Shown in pieces: positions 11,522-23,216 of a DNA stretch of 64,000 nucleotides (its first letter is position 1; every line of letters begins with the position of its first letter). Below the pieces are notes generated by a model. That model was not told the DNA's origin, did not search any database, and worked only from the letters and a program-made list of their open reading frames with translations. The stretch is from Elmis aenea (Eukaryota > Arthropoda > Insecta > Coleoptera > Elmidae). The DNA lies in assembly GCA_947652605.1 (NCBI GenBank), contig OX393577.1, positions 8,804,868-8,868,867 of the forward strand, read 5' to 3'. A program made the position numbers and the translations under genes.

Positions 11522-11833
11522 GTAGGTCAATTTTGCGTTAAAAATTATTTTTAAAGTTCAATCTTGTACTTTTAAGCTGATTGACTTGATGACGCCGCTT
11601 TTTAAATAAACAATTTTGCAACAATTTTTGCGTTACGAGAAAATATAAAGCGTCTGGGTTTAGTTATAAATCGATAATATATTTTTACAAAACGTTTATG
11701 AATGATTTATAAACTGTAATTGCCATGTTCTGCAGTTTTCGTCCCTTGAAACAAATTTTAGTTTAGTTTGGTAATATATTGATTTATGTTTTTAAAGTCT
11801 TGTGATAAAAACGAGTGTAAGCTTTATGCCTTA

Positions 11834-12218
11834 AGCTGGATCCACACCAATAAAAATTTGCGTTGTGCGTTGTATTTGACACATATTTGCTCGTGTGCGT
11901 CGAAATTTTTGTTGGTGTCGACTGTGCGCCGCATAGAAATGCACGCAAATAATTTCGTGACGAACAACGCACGCTATCCATAGTGCTGTCGGTTTTTAGC
12001 CAACTTCAAAGAGATTTGCGCCGCACAGCCTTGTCAATGTGGACGTGATTTTGAGTGCATTGTTCTGCATAAACAAACGTGCAAGTGCAAGTGGATTCGG
12101 CCGTTCAACGCACAAGATAACTATAATACTTAACCAGATTTAAATTTGCGCCGCAAATGTTTGTGTTGAATTTGAAATACAAAATACAACATAAATTTTT
12201 ATGGGTGTGGATCCAGCT
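11834..12218 (+). mobile_element. MITE with TTA target duplication (PIF/Harbinger-like)
   Basis: Terminal inverted repeats AGCTGGATCCACACCAATAA (left) and the mirror ending GGTGTGGATCCAGCT bound a 385 bp non-coding element. TTA lies immediately outside both ends (11831-11833 and 12219-12221), the 3 bp duplication typical of PIF/Harbinger. The interior has further imperfect inverted blocks (TTGCG and CGCAA types). There is no transposase. Confidence 0.8.
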
Positions 12219-12244
12219 TTATGTTTGTATGTTTGCGGTAGGAA

Positions 12245-12434
12245 TTGGGCCGGTCAGGTGGGGGGTGCAGTGGGTGCAATGCACCCCGACTTCCTACTTA
12301 AGCCTTGTACTTAAATAATTTAGCAAATTTTGTGACGCGCAAAGCATACACCATTTTATTTTACAAATTTGTTATATAGGAGCCCCTAAAACAGTTGTTG
12401 CACGTGGGCCCCGATATATAGAAGACCGGTCCTG
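12245..12434 (+). mobile_element. hAT-like MITE, copy 2 (right member of a pair)
   Basis: This copy is homologous to 10389-10592 in the same orientation (GGGCCGGTCA... GGGGTGCA, later TTATTTTACAAAT and GGGCCCCGATATATA). It ends GACCGGTCCTG. The terminal CA is TT here. Left flank is GGTAGGAA, one mismatch from copy 1's right flank. Right flank is GTACCGAC, identical to copy 1's left flank. Confidence 0.75.
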
Positions 12435-12447
12435 GTACCGACTACCC

Positions 12448-12731
12448 TAGGGCCGGCCCTGGGTGTAACTTCGAAAAAAGACGTTTTCGAAAAACATTTT
12501 ATAAAAAATACCTTAATATTCGATATGATAGGAATTCCTTCCAAAGTTTTTCGTAATATTTATGAAGCACAGGCATATTTATAAAAATATTACACCATTA
12601 TAAACATTTTAATTTTTTAAAATTAAATATCACATGAATTTTACCCTTTTTTATGAGGAAACTGGCGCCGCCGTAACCTGGCGCCCCTAGACAATTGCCT
12701 AGACTCGCCTAATGGTAAAACCGGCCCTGCG
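12448..12731 (+). mobile_element. hAT-like terminal fragments
   Basis: GGGCCGGCCCTGG near 12452 and ACCGGCCCTG at 12722-12731 are CAGGGCCGG-type termini on either side of 270 bp of A+T-rich sequence with GGCGCC blocks. This may be another short hAT-like element or two abutting ends. No target duplication was confirmed. Confidence 0.4.
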
Positions 12732-13718
12732 TACAATTTCAGTGATTTATAAAGAAATTACGTGTATGTTATTGTGGCGATGTCAAGATAGGAGTCTCGA
12801 TTTGTTTGTAATAAATAAATAAGGAAACGAACCAGTCGTTTTAACACGTTTTAAAGATTATGCCCTCGGGAAAGCCAAATCGATTGTGTACTGTACACAC
12901 ACACACACACATCGTACGTAAATACTAAAAACAAAAACGAAATAAAAATATAAGCCATACTAGAAACCATCTCATTGATTTATATCGTATTTGCATGTCC
13001 ACGCTTCATATACGTTCTTAATTATAAAAAGTTCTCCTACACACTCCATTTTCTATCCTCGTCAGTGTCATTGTATTACGGCTGAAGGCATTGCGAGTTG
13101 CAACAACTTTAAAACCCAATTCATTGATGAATGCGTAGCCTTAAGATGGTCATAAATTGTTTTGTTTAACTAAGGGATAAGATTCAATTTGTAGACTAAT
13201 TTTACAGACGCTATAAAAACATTGGTTTTATTTTTAACCGCCGAAGTTATATGTTTAAGGCCGTCATCATGTTGTCTTTATTGTTTCGCGGTTATTTATA
13301 CATAACTATTTCTAAGATCATGATAAAATTCAGCCACTAGATGTAATTACGATACCGTAAAATTAATGACTTAAAAAAATTAATTGAGGAAGTGTAATAT
13401 CTTATTTAAGAAATGATTAATTTCGTTCAGAGCTCGGTAGCACTCAAAATAAAATTTAAAAGTCCACAGATTCATTTTTCAAGTTAACTATGAACGGAAA
13501 AAAAAACATTCTGCGGTAAGGTACTTGTAAATCAGAACACAATCGATCAACTTCCAAGTTTAAATTGATATTATATCAAAATACATCATATATTCGTTAA
13601 GAGATTTTATTATCTCAATACTTAAAGTTAATTAATCTGTAAGTTATTGGCAAATATTAATATTTTTAAGCAAGTCTTTTACACGAGGGTTTTTTTGCAA
13701 TATTTATGAATCACCCTG
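12732..13718. other. A+T-rich stretch with a CA microsatellite
   Basis: The only feature is a (CA)n run at about 12894-12911. No gene, transposon protein or terminal repeat was recognised. Confidence 0.5.
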
Positions 13719-15040
13719 TATGGGGTGATTCATAAATTACTTTTAATAGTGCAATGCTGTGCTGATTCCGTTTTGTTTAATAGGTACTAACTTTTTAATT
13801 TCTTATGAGCGACAAACTTGATTTTCATTTATTAGATATGTTGAATAAATAAAAACCTTTTTTTCAAATCAATACGTTGGTTATGTAAATAACATAATCA
13901 TGGAATACATTTTTAAAATCAGAAAAAAAAAAGTTCTAGCTAACTAATTGAAAATCAAATTTGTCGCCCATAAGAAATTAAAAAATTAGTAAGTAAGTTA
14001 GCTTTATTTAGCAATTGCTATTACATTGTAACATAATTTACATAGGTAATAGTAAATATAATAAAAATAAAAATAGAATGAAATAAAATAAAAATCTAAA
14101 AATCTTCTAAATTCTAAATATCTAAAATAATAGTTTAATAGCGTTCTAATACGTACTCCTTAATTAATTTAATACCGTTCTTATAATTACTACATATTTT
14201 GACTTGATGCGGCATATTATTAAATATTTTAAAACCTTGATAAAATAACGAACGAGCAGTTTGACTTTTAGTACATTTCTCTATAACGAAATCAAGCCTA
14301 TTTCTAGTTTTATAACTGTGGATCTTATGGACTAATTTTACATTTTCATACAGATATTTTGGTGTTTTTTTATAATTTCATTTTTAAAACTAGCTCTAAT
14401 GTTCTAAATATTATTCTTTGATTAATACTCATAAATTCAAGTGTATTTAACATAACCTTGATAGGGGAATGAATTGAACGCTTTAAAATAGTGCGCCTGG
14501 CGTGATTTTGTAATTTCTGTAATTTTTGAAGCTCATTTTTATTTAAATTAATACGTAATGAAGCGCAAAACTCAAAATGAGGAGCTATTATTGTTTTATA
14601 CAGTAAAACTCTAGTGTACATACTAATGGGTTTGCTACATCTTTTGAAAAGAAAAATCTTTTTGGAAATTTTGTTCATCATGTATTTTGTGTGTAACTTA
14701 AACGTTAAATTTTCATCTAATATTACACCAATTAGTACCTATAAAACAAAACGGAATTGCTACAGCAAACAATTGATGGCACCATTAAAAGTAAAATAAA
14801 AAGTGGCTATGTAAAAGTTTTTACAGATTTAAAAAATAAATAAAAAATTTAAGCAAAAAAACGAAAAGTTATTTTTTCAGTTTTTTAAATTTTTTTAAAA
14901 ACAGTTGAGGATATTTCAAATCTGTTTTGATATTATTGATGAGCATAAAATTTAGCAAATTTTCCAAAAAAACCTACCCTCTATCTTTAGTTATAAGCGA
15001 GATCCTTATGGTCACCCTCGAATTTGAATCACCCTGTATA
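13719..15040. mobile_element. foldback element, family D, copy 1, with LINE insertion
   Basis: The element has ACAGGGTGATTC-type ends: GGGGTGATTCA at 13721 and TGAATCACCCTGTATA ending at 15040. It matches the longer copy at 32666-35058, but most of the outer left arm is deleted. Around 13795-13990 is the left half of a second, internal palindrome. Its right half resumes at 14738, after a LINE inserted at 13992-14729. Immediately left of 13719 the mirror-image terminus TGAATCACCCTGTA occurs, so two ends of this type abut. Confidence 0.75.
13992..14729 (-). mobile_element. 5'-truncated jockey-like LINE with 8 bp target duplication
   Basis: The insertion is bounded by the direct repeat AATTAGTA (13984-13991 and 14730-14737), and removing it restores the continuous family D sequence seen at 33175-33190. 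Read antisense from 14729 it encodes GVILDENLTFKLHTKY, then NKISKKIFLFKRC, LLYKTIIAPHFEFCASLRIN and ELQKLQKLQNHARRTILKRS, the thumb and carboxy-terminal region of a jockey-type reverse transcriptase. After a frame change near 14370 it continues KTPKYLYENVKLVHKIHSY and FNNMPHQVKICSNYKN to a stop near 14127. A 3' untranslated region follows to 13992. Only one disruption in about 200 codons suggests a fairly young insertion. Confidence 0.88.
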
Positions 15041-15061
15041 TAGACACACAGGCACATTTAG

Positions 15062-15128
15062 ACAATATATGGGGGCGCCCAAATTTTCTTTTACTAGCGG
15101 TGTCAAGATACTCTTGCGCCGGCCCTGA
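15062..15128. mobile_element. hAT-like terminus
   Basis: GGGGGCGCCC at 15070-15079 and GCGCCGGCCCTG ending at 15128 resemble the right ends of the hAT-like elements at 12731 and 40168. No partner end was located, so this is a fragment. Confidence 0.35.
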
Positions 15129-15296
15129 TTGTACGAAGAAAAATTGAAAGTGCAAAACAGTGTGTGTTGGTGATTTTTTTCGAAAATAACTTGAAAATCT
15201 TTAACAAATGCATCACTAATGAGTCAAAAACATAATGTTTATCTGCGTTTTATATAATTTTCGTTGTGAATCTGCTACTGATTGGCAGGTAACACC

Positions 15297-15400
15297 ACTT
15301 GTGTTTATTATAGGCCCTAAGGTGTAGCCTTGAGGCACTCCCGTGAGGTGCCCTGTTATTATGTTGGTCGCCGATTTTAATCAGGGGATGCTACGTACCA
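15297..15400 (-). pseudogene. short LINE reverse transcriptase fragment, antisense
   Basis: The minus strand reads GHLTGVPQGYTLGPIINTSG, close to the 'GVPQGS.LGP' motif B of non-LTR reverse transcriptases. Only about 100 bp is recognisable and both sides are A+T-rich. A single motif supports this, so confidence is limited. Confidence 0.45.
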
Positions 15401-16584
15401 CTACCCTCTTATTAGGCATTGAACACCTTCTAATTGTATTTGTTTAACGTTTTTTTGTATTATTTGATATTTTCATAAAAAGTTGCATCCTCAACGCTTT
15501 GTGTTTCATTGGTTTCTTTGTCAAATTTTAAATGTATGCACGTAAACACGTCTTAAAATTGAATTTTTAACACAGCTAAGTTACGTTTACAAATATGAAA
15601 TAGAGTGTTGGTCAGCGTGTTTATAATGCAGCACAATTCATATTTAACAGTCAGGTAACACATTATATAAAAGATAATCGGTCGAAAGGGCAGCTGAAAT
15701 GTTTGATGTATTGTCGCATAAATATTTTTCATTTACATTTTTAATTTCACAAATCGGTAATAAATTAAAGCACATTTTAATTTCAGAGTTCCAATTTCTC
15801 TAAACAAATAAATGTTATTTATGATACAGTGGAGCGATTATGTATGCATTAAAATTATAATTTGTTCATAATATTTGTTCAGTTTGTTATTTATTGACAG
15901 CGAGATTACTATTTAACAGGCAATCTGCTGCGAACACCTCTCTGAAAGAAAATTAACTTTGGTTTTTCTAATCGTCTACATAGAGCTCAAATTCGTATTG
16001 CGGTTTGGGAATTGAACGTGGCGTTCGTACGAGATCGAGACAGAGTGAAAACGAAAAATGAATTTAAGATCACTCGGCACGCCTCCCACATAAATAACGT
16101 CTGTGGCTTTGACCGCGAAAGGGTTCGCTTTTTATTTAAATTATATTTAAGTAGTGCTAAGTTATTGCCTGAGTTATATAACAAGTATATTGTAATCAGC
16201 CACCTTTTTAATATGTGAGACGAATTGGTATTTGTTGTATCTTACAAGGAGTAATTATTCAGGAAATATTTCAATTTACAATATTTTGCGGACGACCAGG
16301 TGTCAGTGGCAGATTATGTAGACTGTAGACAGTTGACAGCTAGGATTATATACATTTGACCAAATCTTCTCCGGTGTAATTTATTGATTACCAAATCCAG
16401 AATAGAACAGGACTAGCCCAGACAATGTTCTAGTTTTTACAGATATTATCTACTGAAATTGCTAAAAATGTACAAGTTTTATTGATAAAGATAGTTAACT
16501 GAATGAGTATGGGTTGGGATGATGGAATTTGTTCACAGCAATGTTTCAGTAAACGTCAATGTTTTTTGAATATTTGGTTAAATG
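15401..16584. other. A+T-rich stretch, nothing recognised
   Basis: Two overlapping opposite-strand frames at 15987-16218 are mutual shadows with no known similarity. No repeat termini were seen. Confidence 0.5.
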
Positions 16585-17365
16585 AATGAAGAATGATGCT
16601 ATAAGCTAAAAGCAAAAAGGACTTGCAACTCAATCTAGACGTATAGGTAGATACATTAAGTAGATATAATATGAACATTAATATAACAAAGACAAAGGCT
16701 ACGGTTATAGCGAAAAAGCATGAACCGCTTACAATTATGCTAAACCAAAAAAAGATAGAGCAGGTAGCGAACTTTAAATATTTAGGAACAATAATTGCAG
16801 AGAATGGTAAACTGGAGGAAGATCTGAATAACAGAATAGCTGCAGAGACGCCACTAACAAAAAATGTTTGATAAGTAAGTAGGAGATATCAAAAGAAACG
16901 AAGACGCGAGTTTTTAATGCAGTGTACATACCCATTCTTACGTATAGTTCAGAAACTTGGACACTAAACCAAAAACAAAAACAAAGAATACAGACACAGG
17001 AAATTAGATTTCTGAGAAGAATAGGAGGATGACTGATCGATAAAATCAGTAACGAAAACACCTAGGAGTAATAGATATTAAGAAAAAGATGGAGACGAAT
17101 CAATTAAGATGGTTTGGACATCTACTAAGCATGCTAGAAAGTAGATCCGTGGAAATAGGAAGATGGAGGGTAAAAGAAGTAGAGGAAGACCAACAATAAA
17201 ATGGAAAAACAGTGAGGCAGAGACTAGAAGAAAAAGGAGTCAACTGGAGAGATGTGCCACAATTAGCTAACGATAGACAGGAGTGGAGAAACTTAATACA
17301 GAAGTAGAAAAGCATACCTCAACACCGAAAAGACAAGAGGAACCGATTAAGAAGAAGAAGATGAA
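16585..17365 (+). pseudogene. LINE family 3 reverse transcriptase 3' part, sense
   Basis: Starting from an eroded palm motif (DDAIS near 16585), the strand encodes NINITKTKATVIAKKHEPL and QKKIEQVANFKYLGTIIAEN (16674-16800). It continues in shifted frames with SKETKTRVFNAVYIPILTYS, ETWTLNQKQKQRIQ, MEGKRS-like and RDVPQLANDRQEW segments. It ends at about 17365 in GAAGAAGAAG. Frames change at least three times. It is the longest sense member of family 3 here and aligns with 43333-43745 and, inverted, 6112-6930. Confidence 0.88.
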
Positions 17366-17528
17366 TAAAGAATTGTATTGATTGGCGAGTGAAAAAGAAA
17401 TTTGTTCTACAGGGTGTCAAATAAAAGTGAAATTGGTGTCGTAGGCCTAATATTGATACGTTAAAATTAATTACCGATAAAATATAACAACAATCTAAGA
17501 CTTTAGTGGAGAAAAATTATATCACTAA

Positions 17529-17686
17529 GGCCCGATTGCAAAAAGTAACACTGGTGTTAAAATGCAAGTTAATTCCCAAAACGAGGCAACATCAGCGCCA
17601 ACTATGCTGCGATTTTGTCTAGTTCTAGGATTAAGGTGGTAAAACCCCGGGGTTAATGCCAGGTTCAACTTTTATGCCATCGAGCC
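17529..17686 (+). mobile_element. short MITE with TAA target duplication
   Basis: A 158 bp element begins GGCCCGATTGCAAAAAGT and ends with the imperfect mirror ACTTTTATGCCATCGAGCC. TAA lies just outside each end (17526-17528 and 17687-17689), which fits PIF/Harbinger-type MITEs. Inside are palindromes AACACTGGTGTT and AACCCCGGGGTT. A solitary ACAGGGTG terminus at 17409-17416 lies just upstream and is not part of it. Confidence 0.65.
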
Positions 17687-17689
17687 TAA

Positions 17690-20055
17690 ATGTTTTACGA
17701 GATTTTAAGGAGAGCATATTTAGATCCTGACAATATTGTTCATATGGTTTCTCTTGAATTCTGATTTGTTTTTGCAAAAATGATATGAATTTCTTTTGGA
17801 TTCCTTCGGCTCTTCAAGCGTAAATGTCATATTGTGGGTATAGTAGAAGCAAAATTTAAAATGCTGTTAATACAATGACTAATACAGTATTTGTAATAAC
17901 TTTACCATTAAAATGTTTTCAAGAGCGTATGATAAAGCCAAGCATTTAAGAGATTTATTTTTAATATAATTGATATGTTTACCAAAGAAAAGTTGTTTAG
18001 AGTCTAATAAAATCCAAATCTTTTATAACAATGGTGTTCACAAGAATTGAATTTATTAAAGTAAAATTATGTTGAATTATAATTTTTTATCGTGTGTAAA
18101 GTTAATTTCATAGCACACACTGACATTCAGGGTAGGTTTGTTTGTTTGATAGTATTTATAATTGATCAATATCTCCCTAAAAAACAAAACTGTTAGCATT
18201 TTTAGGTAAACCTATAGTAAAATCAAAAATAATACTGAAAAATCAACCTGTACAAAAAGTAAATAATTTTAAATTCCTCGATTATCATATTTGATTATCC
18301 GAGTAGATACGTAAAAAAAAAGTCAGAGTATAGCTATTTCAATAAAAATAAAAAACACAATACAAAAGTTTAGGAATACCATAATAAAGGTGTATATAAA
18401 GTCATGTTCACTTCAACTTTATTAGATGAGAAAGCGAAACTTGGACTATAACAAAAATAAAAAACCGTATACCAAACTATTAAATGAGATTTTAAAGATT
18501 AGTGATGGGCTACAGATTCATGGATGGAAATCGGAACAGCGAAATACGAGAAGAACAGATGTAAACAGCTTAAACAAGAAAATAAAAGAATATAGAACAT
18601 CGTGTAATGAACATCTTCACAAAATGAACAATTCAAGAATGCAAAAAAATACAAATATAAGCCTAGAGACAAGAAAAAATTGAAAAACCACCTAAAAGGT
18701 GGAATTTACAATGAGCGACATAAAGGCTATATGCTCAAAATATGCAGGATGATGATGAATAATTCAATAATCGAAAAACGACTGGGTACTTCTTTCTAAA
18801 TTGTCTTTTTTAGTACCATCTTAACTTTTGCTAGAGGAATCCGATCCAATGAAAATAGTATTCGAATTACTTCTATCGTTTGTTTTTTGTGAGTGTCCTA
18901 TGGAAAAATAGGGACAATTTTTTGATTTGTATACCACAAGGAACGTTGTTTAAAATTTTTGTTTTGAAAATTTGTTATTCTTGTTCGGTGCTTTGATTTT
19001 TTTTCTTCATATTACTTGCAAGAGGGATGGATATAAGGTCTGCTTAAGAAATTAAAGATAAGAAAATTGGTGGCAATTAGTCAAATGTTCAGTACTAATG
19101 AGTTGACACAGATAAATAACCCGATATTGATCCTTGATCAAGCGAATGCTGATGTAGGAATGCGGCATACCGACAAAGCTCGATTGATGGTTCACATCCT
19201 GATAACTGGATTTGACTTTTTCTGTATTTTTTGTCCCGAAATTGCCAAAATCTAAATGAGAAACCGGTTCACTTGATTTGAACTTTTGCAAATGAGCAGT
19301 AAACATTTTCCGAATCGCTTTTAATAATAACATTAGTATAGGTGTGAGATGACATCAAGAAGGCGTTAGCGGTTGACGTCATCGCGACGTTGGCGCCACA
19401 ACGGCTTGTGTCGGCTATGGGCACAGGACGCTCGCATTTCACATGTGTGCCGCTCTAAGAACCCTATTTACTTGCTGTGATTTAGTGATTTGCAAACCTC
19501 CCACTTGGTTGTTGCCGTGGTAATTGGAGGAAGAAGAAAAAAGAGCGTGCATCTATCTTGTCAATTATATGCAATTAGTTCGTGCGTGTCCTGGCTGCAG
19601 CGACACCGTGCTGCACCCAAATGACAGACTCACGGAAATTGTTTCCTTGGAAATCGGTACACGACATCTCATGACGTGATTCCAGACAATTTCTTGACTT
19701 GTGGTTATGTATTTTTCTTTATTATTGGGTTTAAGCGATAAACAAACGCGTTTAAAGAAACTTGAAGCAGATAAAGAAAACAAAAAATAATAATTGTATT
19801 TAATGACATATTAAACTTTTTACATTTGTTCCATTGCATTCTTAAGGTCAGTTAGTAGTGTTTTGTTGTTTCAACTTTTTATTCTCATTCTGATATTTTA
19901 AAAACTTCATGTAATGTATTTATTATAAGGGATTGTAAAATTACCGATTTTTGCCATTGTCTGTATGTAATACCCTTAAAAATGTTCTTGTTGCATAATT
20001 AGGGTTCATAGAAAATACTAAAATAAAAAATGTATTTAATTGTTCCTATTATTTA
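17690..20055. other. mostly unannotated stretch with a G+C-rich island
   Basis: No transposon was recognised. An 85-codon frame at 18426-18683 is lysine- and asparagine-rich and unlike anything I know. At about 19361-19660 base composition rises sharply and CpG is frequent, with a palindromic CRE-type site TGACGTCA at 19374-19381. This could be a promoter or enhancer, but I see no convincing exon next to it. Confidence 0.4.
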
Positions 20056-20690
20056 GTGATGAGTCCTTCTACTGCTAGGTGTAGGACTGTTGAATTGTGT
20101 TGTGCTGACTTTTATCCTTGGTTTTCTTGTGCTAGCATTTTTATGTCTTTCTATTTGATGTTTCTATCTGTTGCTGCTTTTTATCTTGGTCCTGCCAGGT
20201 TTATCTCGGTCTACCTCTTTTGCTTTGTCCCTGCGATCTTGCTTCTTGGCTTCTCTGGTTAACCTTTCTTCCTTCATCCTATAGATGTGACCCAACCATC
20301 CCAGTTGTCTATCTTGTATTTTTGTTTCAACTGATTTTATTTTTAATTGTTCTCTATTTGTTTCATTTCTTAGAAATCGCATTTCTGCTGCATTCACTCG
20401 GCTCCTATCCTTTTGTTTGTGAGTGTTCACCTTTCATTTCCGTATGTAAGTGCTGGAGTTGCTACCTTTTTGACCACTTCCACTTTTGTTCGTTTTGGGA
20501 CTTCTCTATTTCCAAAAAATGTTGTTCTTAAACTGTAAAATATTCTTCCCACATTTCCTGTCCATTCCTCCATTTTTCGTGATGTTATACCCTTTGTTTT
20601 CCGTTGTAACGATCATTGTTTTAGTTTTTTCGGTGTTTGTAAAATATGATGTTTCCACTTTAATTCCTGTTTTAATTGTTAATGATTTAT
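20056..20690 (-). pseudogene. LINE family 2 3' end, antisense
   Basis: Antisense translation from 20430 gives RVNAAEMRFLRNETNREQLK then KIQDRQLGWLGHIYRM and EERLTREAKKQDR. The 'W.GH..RM' block is the conserved post-palm region of RTE-like LINE proteins. The copy is homologous to 5450-5920. It abuts the 327 bp tandem repeat at 20691, where CCTTTGCAG begins the first repeat unit, so the two may have been joined by a rearrangement. Confidence 0.8.
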
Positions 20691-21377
20691 CCTTTGCAGA
20701 GAAACTGTGCAAAGTTTTCGAATTATATTAAACGGTTTGGGAGAAAAACGCACAAAATTAGACCCCCGCAAAAGCTGCAGTTCGTTCGAAAAAAAAAAAA
20801 AAAACCTCGGTACACGAAGAAATTCATAACTTTGTTGTTTTTTGCCAGATATACTTAAATTTGGAGTTGAAATGCAGCCAAAAGACGAGCGCATCTGATG
20901 TGTAGAAAAATTATTTTTAAATTCATTTTGTATCTAAAATGGTGCTTAAAAATGGTCACGTTGGCTATGGAACCGTCTTTTAAAAAAATCAAAATATCCT
21001 ATTTTCCGATGCACGCACCCTTTGCGAGTAAAACTGTGCAAAGATTTTGAAATTACCTCAAACCGTTTCGAATAAAAACGCGAAAAACTAGACCCCTGCA
21101 AAGCCGCAGTTCGTTCGAAAAAAAAACCCATCTCGGTTCACAATAAAATTCATAAATTTGTTGTTTTTTATCTGAGATTTTTGATTATGGGCTCAAAATG
21201 TAGCCAAACGATGACGTGTAGAAAGTGAATTTTAAAAATTTTTAGTATCTCCTGGGACCGTTCGAAATTGGGCTTAAAAATGATCGTTTTTGCGTTTGCG
21301 TTGGCTATGGAACCGGGTTAGAAAAAATCAATTTTTTTAAATTTTGCGTTGCAGGCATCCTTTGCGAAAAAAACTGT
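20691..21377 (+). repeat. tandem repeat, unit about 327-339 bp, about two copies
   Basis: Unit starts marked by CCTTTGC followed by AAACTGTGCAAAG occur at 20691, 21019 and (truncated) 21358. Shared internal blocks include GCAGTTCGTTCGAAAAAAA, TTCATAA.TTTGTTGTTTTTT, a TGTAGAAA block and TTGGCTATGGAACCG. The units differ at many positions, so the array is old. A satellite-like arrangement is the simplest description. No coding capacity was seen. Confidence 0.85.
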
Positions 21378-21555
21378 TAACTGTTAATATTAATGTATTG
21401 ATTAATATTACTATTTAGGTAAGAATAAATATCGTATTTAGTATTTATTCCCTTTTTGTATTAACAATTTTCTTAAGTTTTTATTTATTCCTGTTTTTAT
21501 TTACTGGGGCCCCTCTATATTTGTGCCTGGGGCCTCAAATTGAAAGGACGTTCCT

Positions 21556-21800
21556 CGCTTATTATAAGACATTTAGGTTTGCTTAAATTAGATGAATTAT
21601 TCTTAAGTATGAGAGTAACTACAATCTATTTTTAAAAGTACAAAATGCCTCGTACTTCAGGCGTTATAGCAAAAAATATGAAAATGTTGATTATATTTTT
21701 TCTGTCATAACTTTATGTGTCTTAATCATTAACTAAATTTTATTTGTACTTTCTTAATCATAATTTTTAGTGGCTTTGAAATTTAATATTCTTTTAATTA
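21556..21800 (+). mobile_element. foldback family A, left-arm fragment
   Basis: CGCTTATTATAAGACATTTA and the following 240 bp match the left arm of the complete copy at 26298. The ACAGGGTG tip is missing and replaced by a GGGGCC-rich sequence (21508-21535) that resembles hAT-like ends. No right arm is present. Confidence 0.7.
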
Positions 21801-22830
21801 ATTATAGGGATATAGTAGTTTCTATGCAACTAGTTAAAAAAAATTACATAGAGTCAATAGGCCAAGCTTTTTAGCTGGTCACTTGTAAAAAAAAATAGTA
21901 AAGTAAATAATCGCTAGTATTTAAAATCGACTTCTCATGCTACTCAAAGCGGTAACTGCAGGCGTCTTGGCTCCCGCAGTTTTCGTTCTTGGTCTATCTG
22001 GTGCGGAAAGCCCGCCCGTTGAACAATAGTGCCGACGATGACATTGATAAAATTTAAATAGCCTCTTATCCGCATAGAAAATAGCTAAATTACAATAAGA
22101 TACGATTTATCGCGTTTTATTTCAAACATTACGATACATTTATACTAGGAATTTCCTAGGTTATTATAAGCTAGTACGCATTAGAGTCGTCTTGTGTAGG
22201 GTATGATTAATGATTATCATAAAATCTGGGTAAACACAGCGTAAAGTCGTAGCACTTTTGCGTAGTCATGTAGCTTTTATCAATCAGGCGCCAGTAAGTA
22301 GCGATGACAGTTGATGAATCCAAGCGAATGTAAAATGGTTACATTGAACTGAAGCGATTCAATTGAATTCCTTACATAACTACTTATGTATTTATATATA
22401 CGCATTAAATTAAATACAATTTTGTTGTTGTTTTTTTCACCCTGGGTCTACCAGGCGGGTCCATTTGACCCGTGACGAAAATTAAATAGAAGTTCATTTG
22501 TTTATTGTTATTTTATCAGTCTTCGTGACTTTTCATGTATAGTGTGTAGGGTTATAATGACAAACTATTTATAAAAATTACGTCAAAACTAGTAGATATC
22601 CCACGTAGCCTGTGCGCATGACGTGATAGTACATCTTATGCATGGAAATTGTACATGTATGGTAGTAAAAAAAAGGTGGCATTTGTGAAATTAAACAAGG
22701 CGAAAATCTAGTAATAATGTTAGTTTAAGGAATTGACAATTTTGGTCGTAAGAATACGTGTGATTTTTTTACGTCACTATCATTAGCAGGATTTTAGCTA
22801 TCAAAAAAAGTTAACAATAGTTGAAACAGT
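21801..22830. other. A+T-rich stretch, nothing recognised
   Basis: There is no gene evidence. A G+C-rich imperfect palindrome at 22440-22475 (GGGTC...GGCGGGTC...GACCCG) stands out but could not be assigned to an element. Confidence 0.5.
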
Positions 22831-23216
22831 ACAGAATGGTCCAAATTCGATGGGATTACATGGGTATCTCGCTTAATATTCAAGATAGAGAAGCGGTTAA
22901 GTTAACAAAAATGTGCAGTTCTTTAAGACAAACTCAGAACCGTTTTTAAAAATATTCTATCATTTCCAGTTTTTGAGTTACGGGGAAAAAAGTTTTTTTG
23001 TCATATTTTTAATGTGTCATATCTCCGCTATTGTTGTAAATATCGAACAAATTTATGTAAATTATTTTTAGACATTTTTATGTAAAATTAAATGATAATA
23101 AAAAATATAATTTTACGCCCACCGTTAAAAAGTTATGGCACAAACTTATTTTTTTTAAACGAAAGCTGCAGTTGGCTATGACCTATTTAAATTCCTTATT
23201 CTTATCTCATTCCAAA

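Larger units (their letters stand above)
10593..12244. other. segment between two hAT-like MITEs
   Basis: This 1.65 kb segment is less A+T-rich than its surroundings in 11020-11520 and contains a candidate first exon (11478-11521) and a MITE (11834-12218). The rest shows no transposon protein. Because the MITEs at both ends have swapped 8 bp flanks, the segment may have arrived as cargo of a composite insertion. Confidence 0.45.

Noticed and set aside
18426..18683. 85-codon K/N-rich frame considered as a gene
   Set aside because: No recognisable motif, no second copy, no splice or promoter context; kept only as a remark in the stretch description.
22440..22475. G+C-rich palindrome (GGGTC / GACCC) considered as a piggyBac terminus
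   Set aside because: No TTAA duplication or partner terminus was found, so the class cannot be supported.
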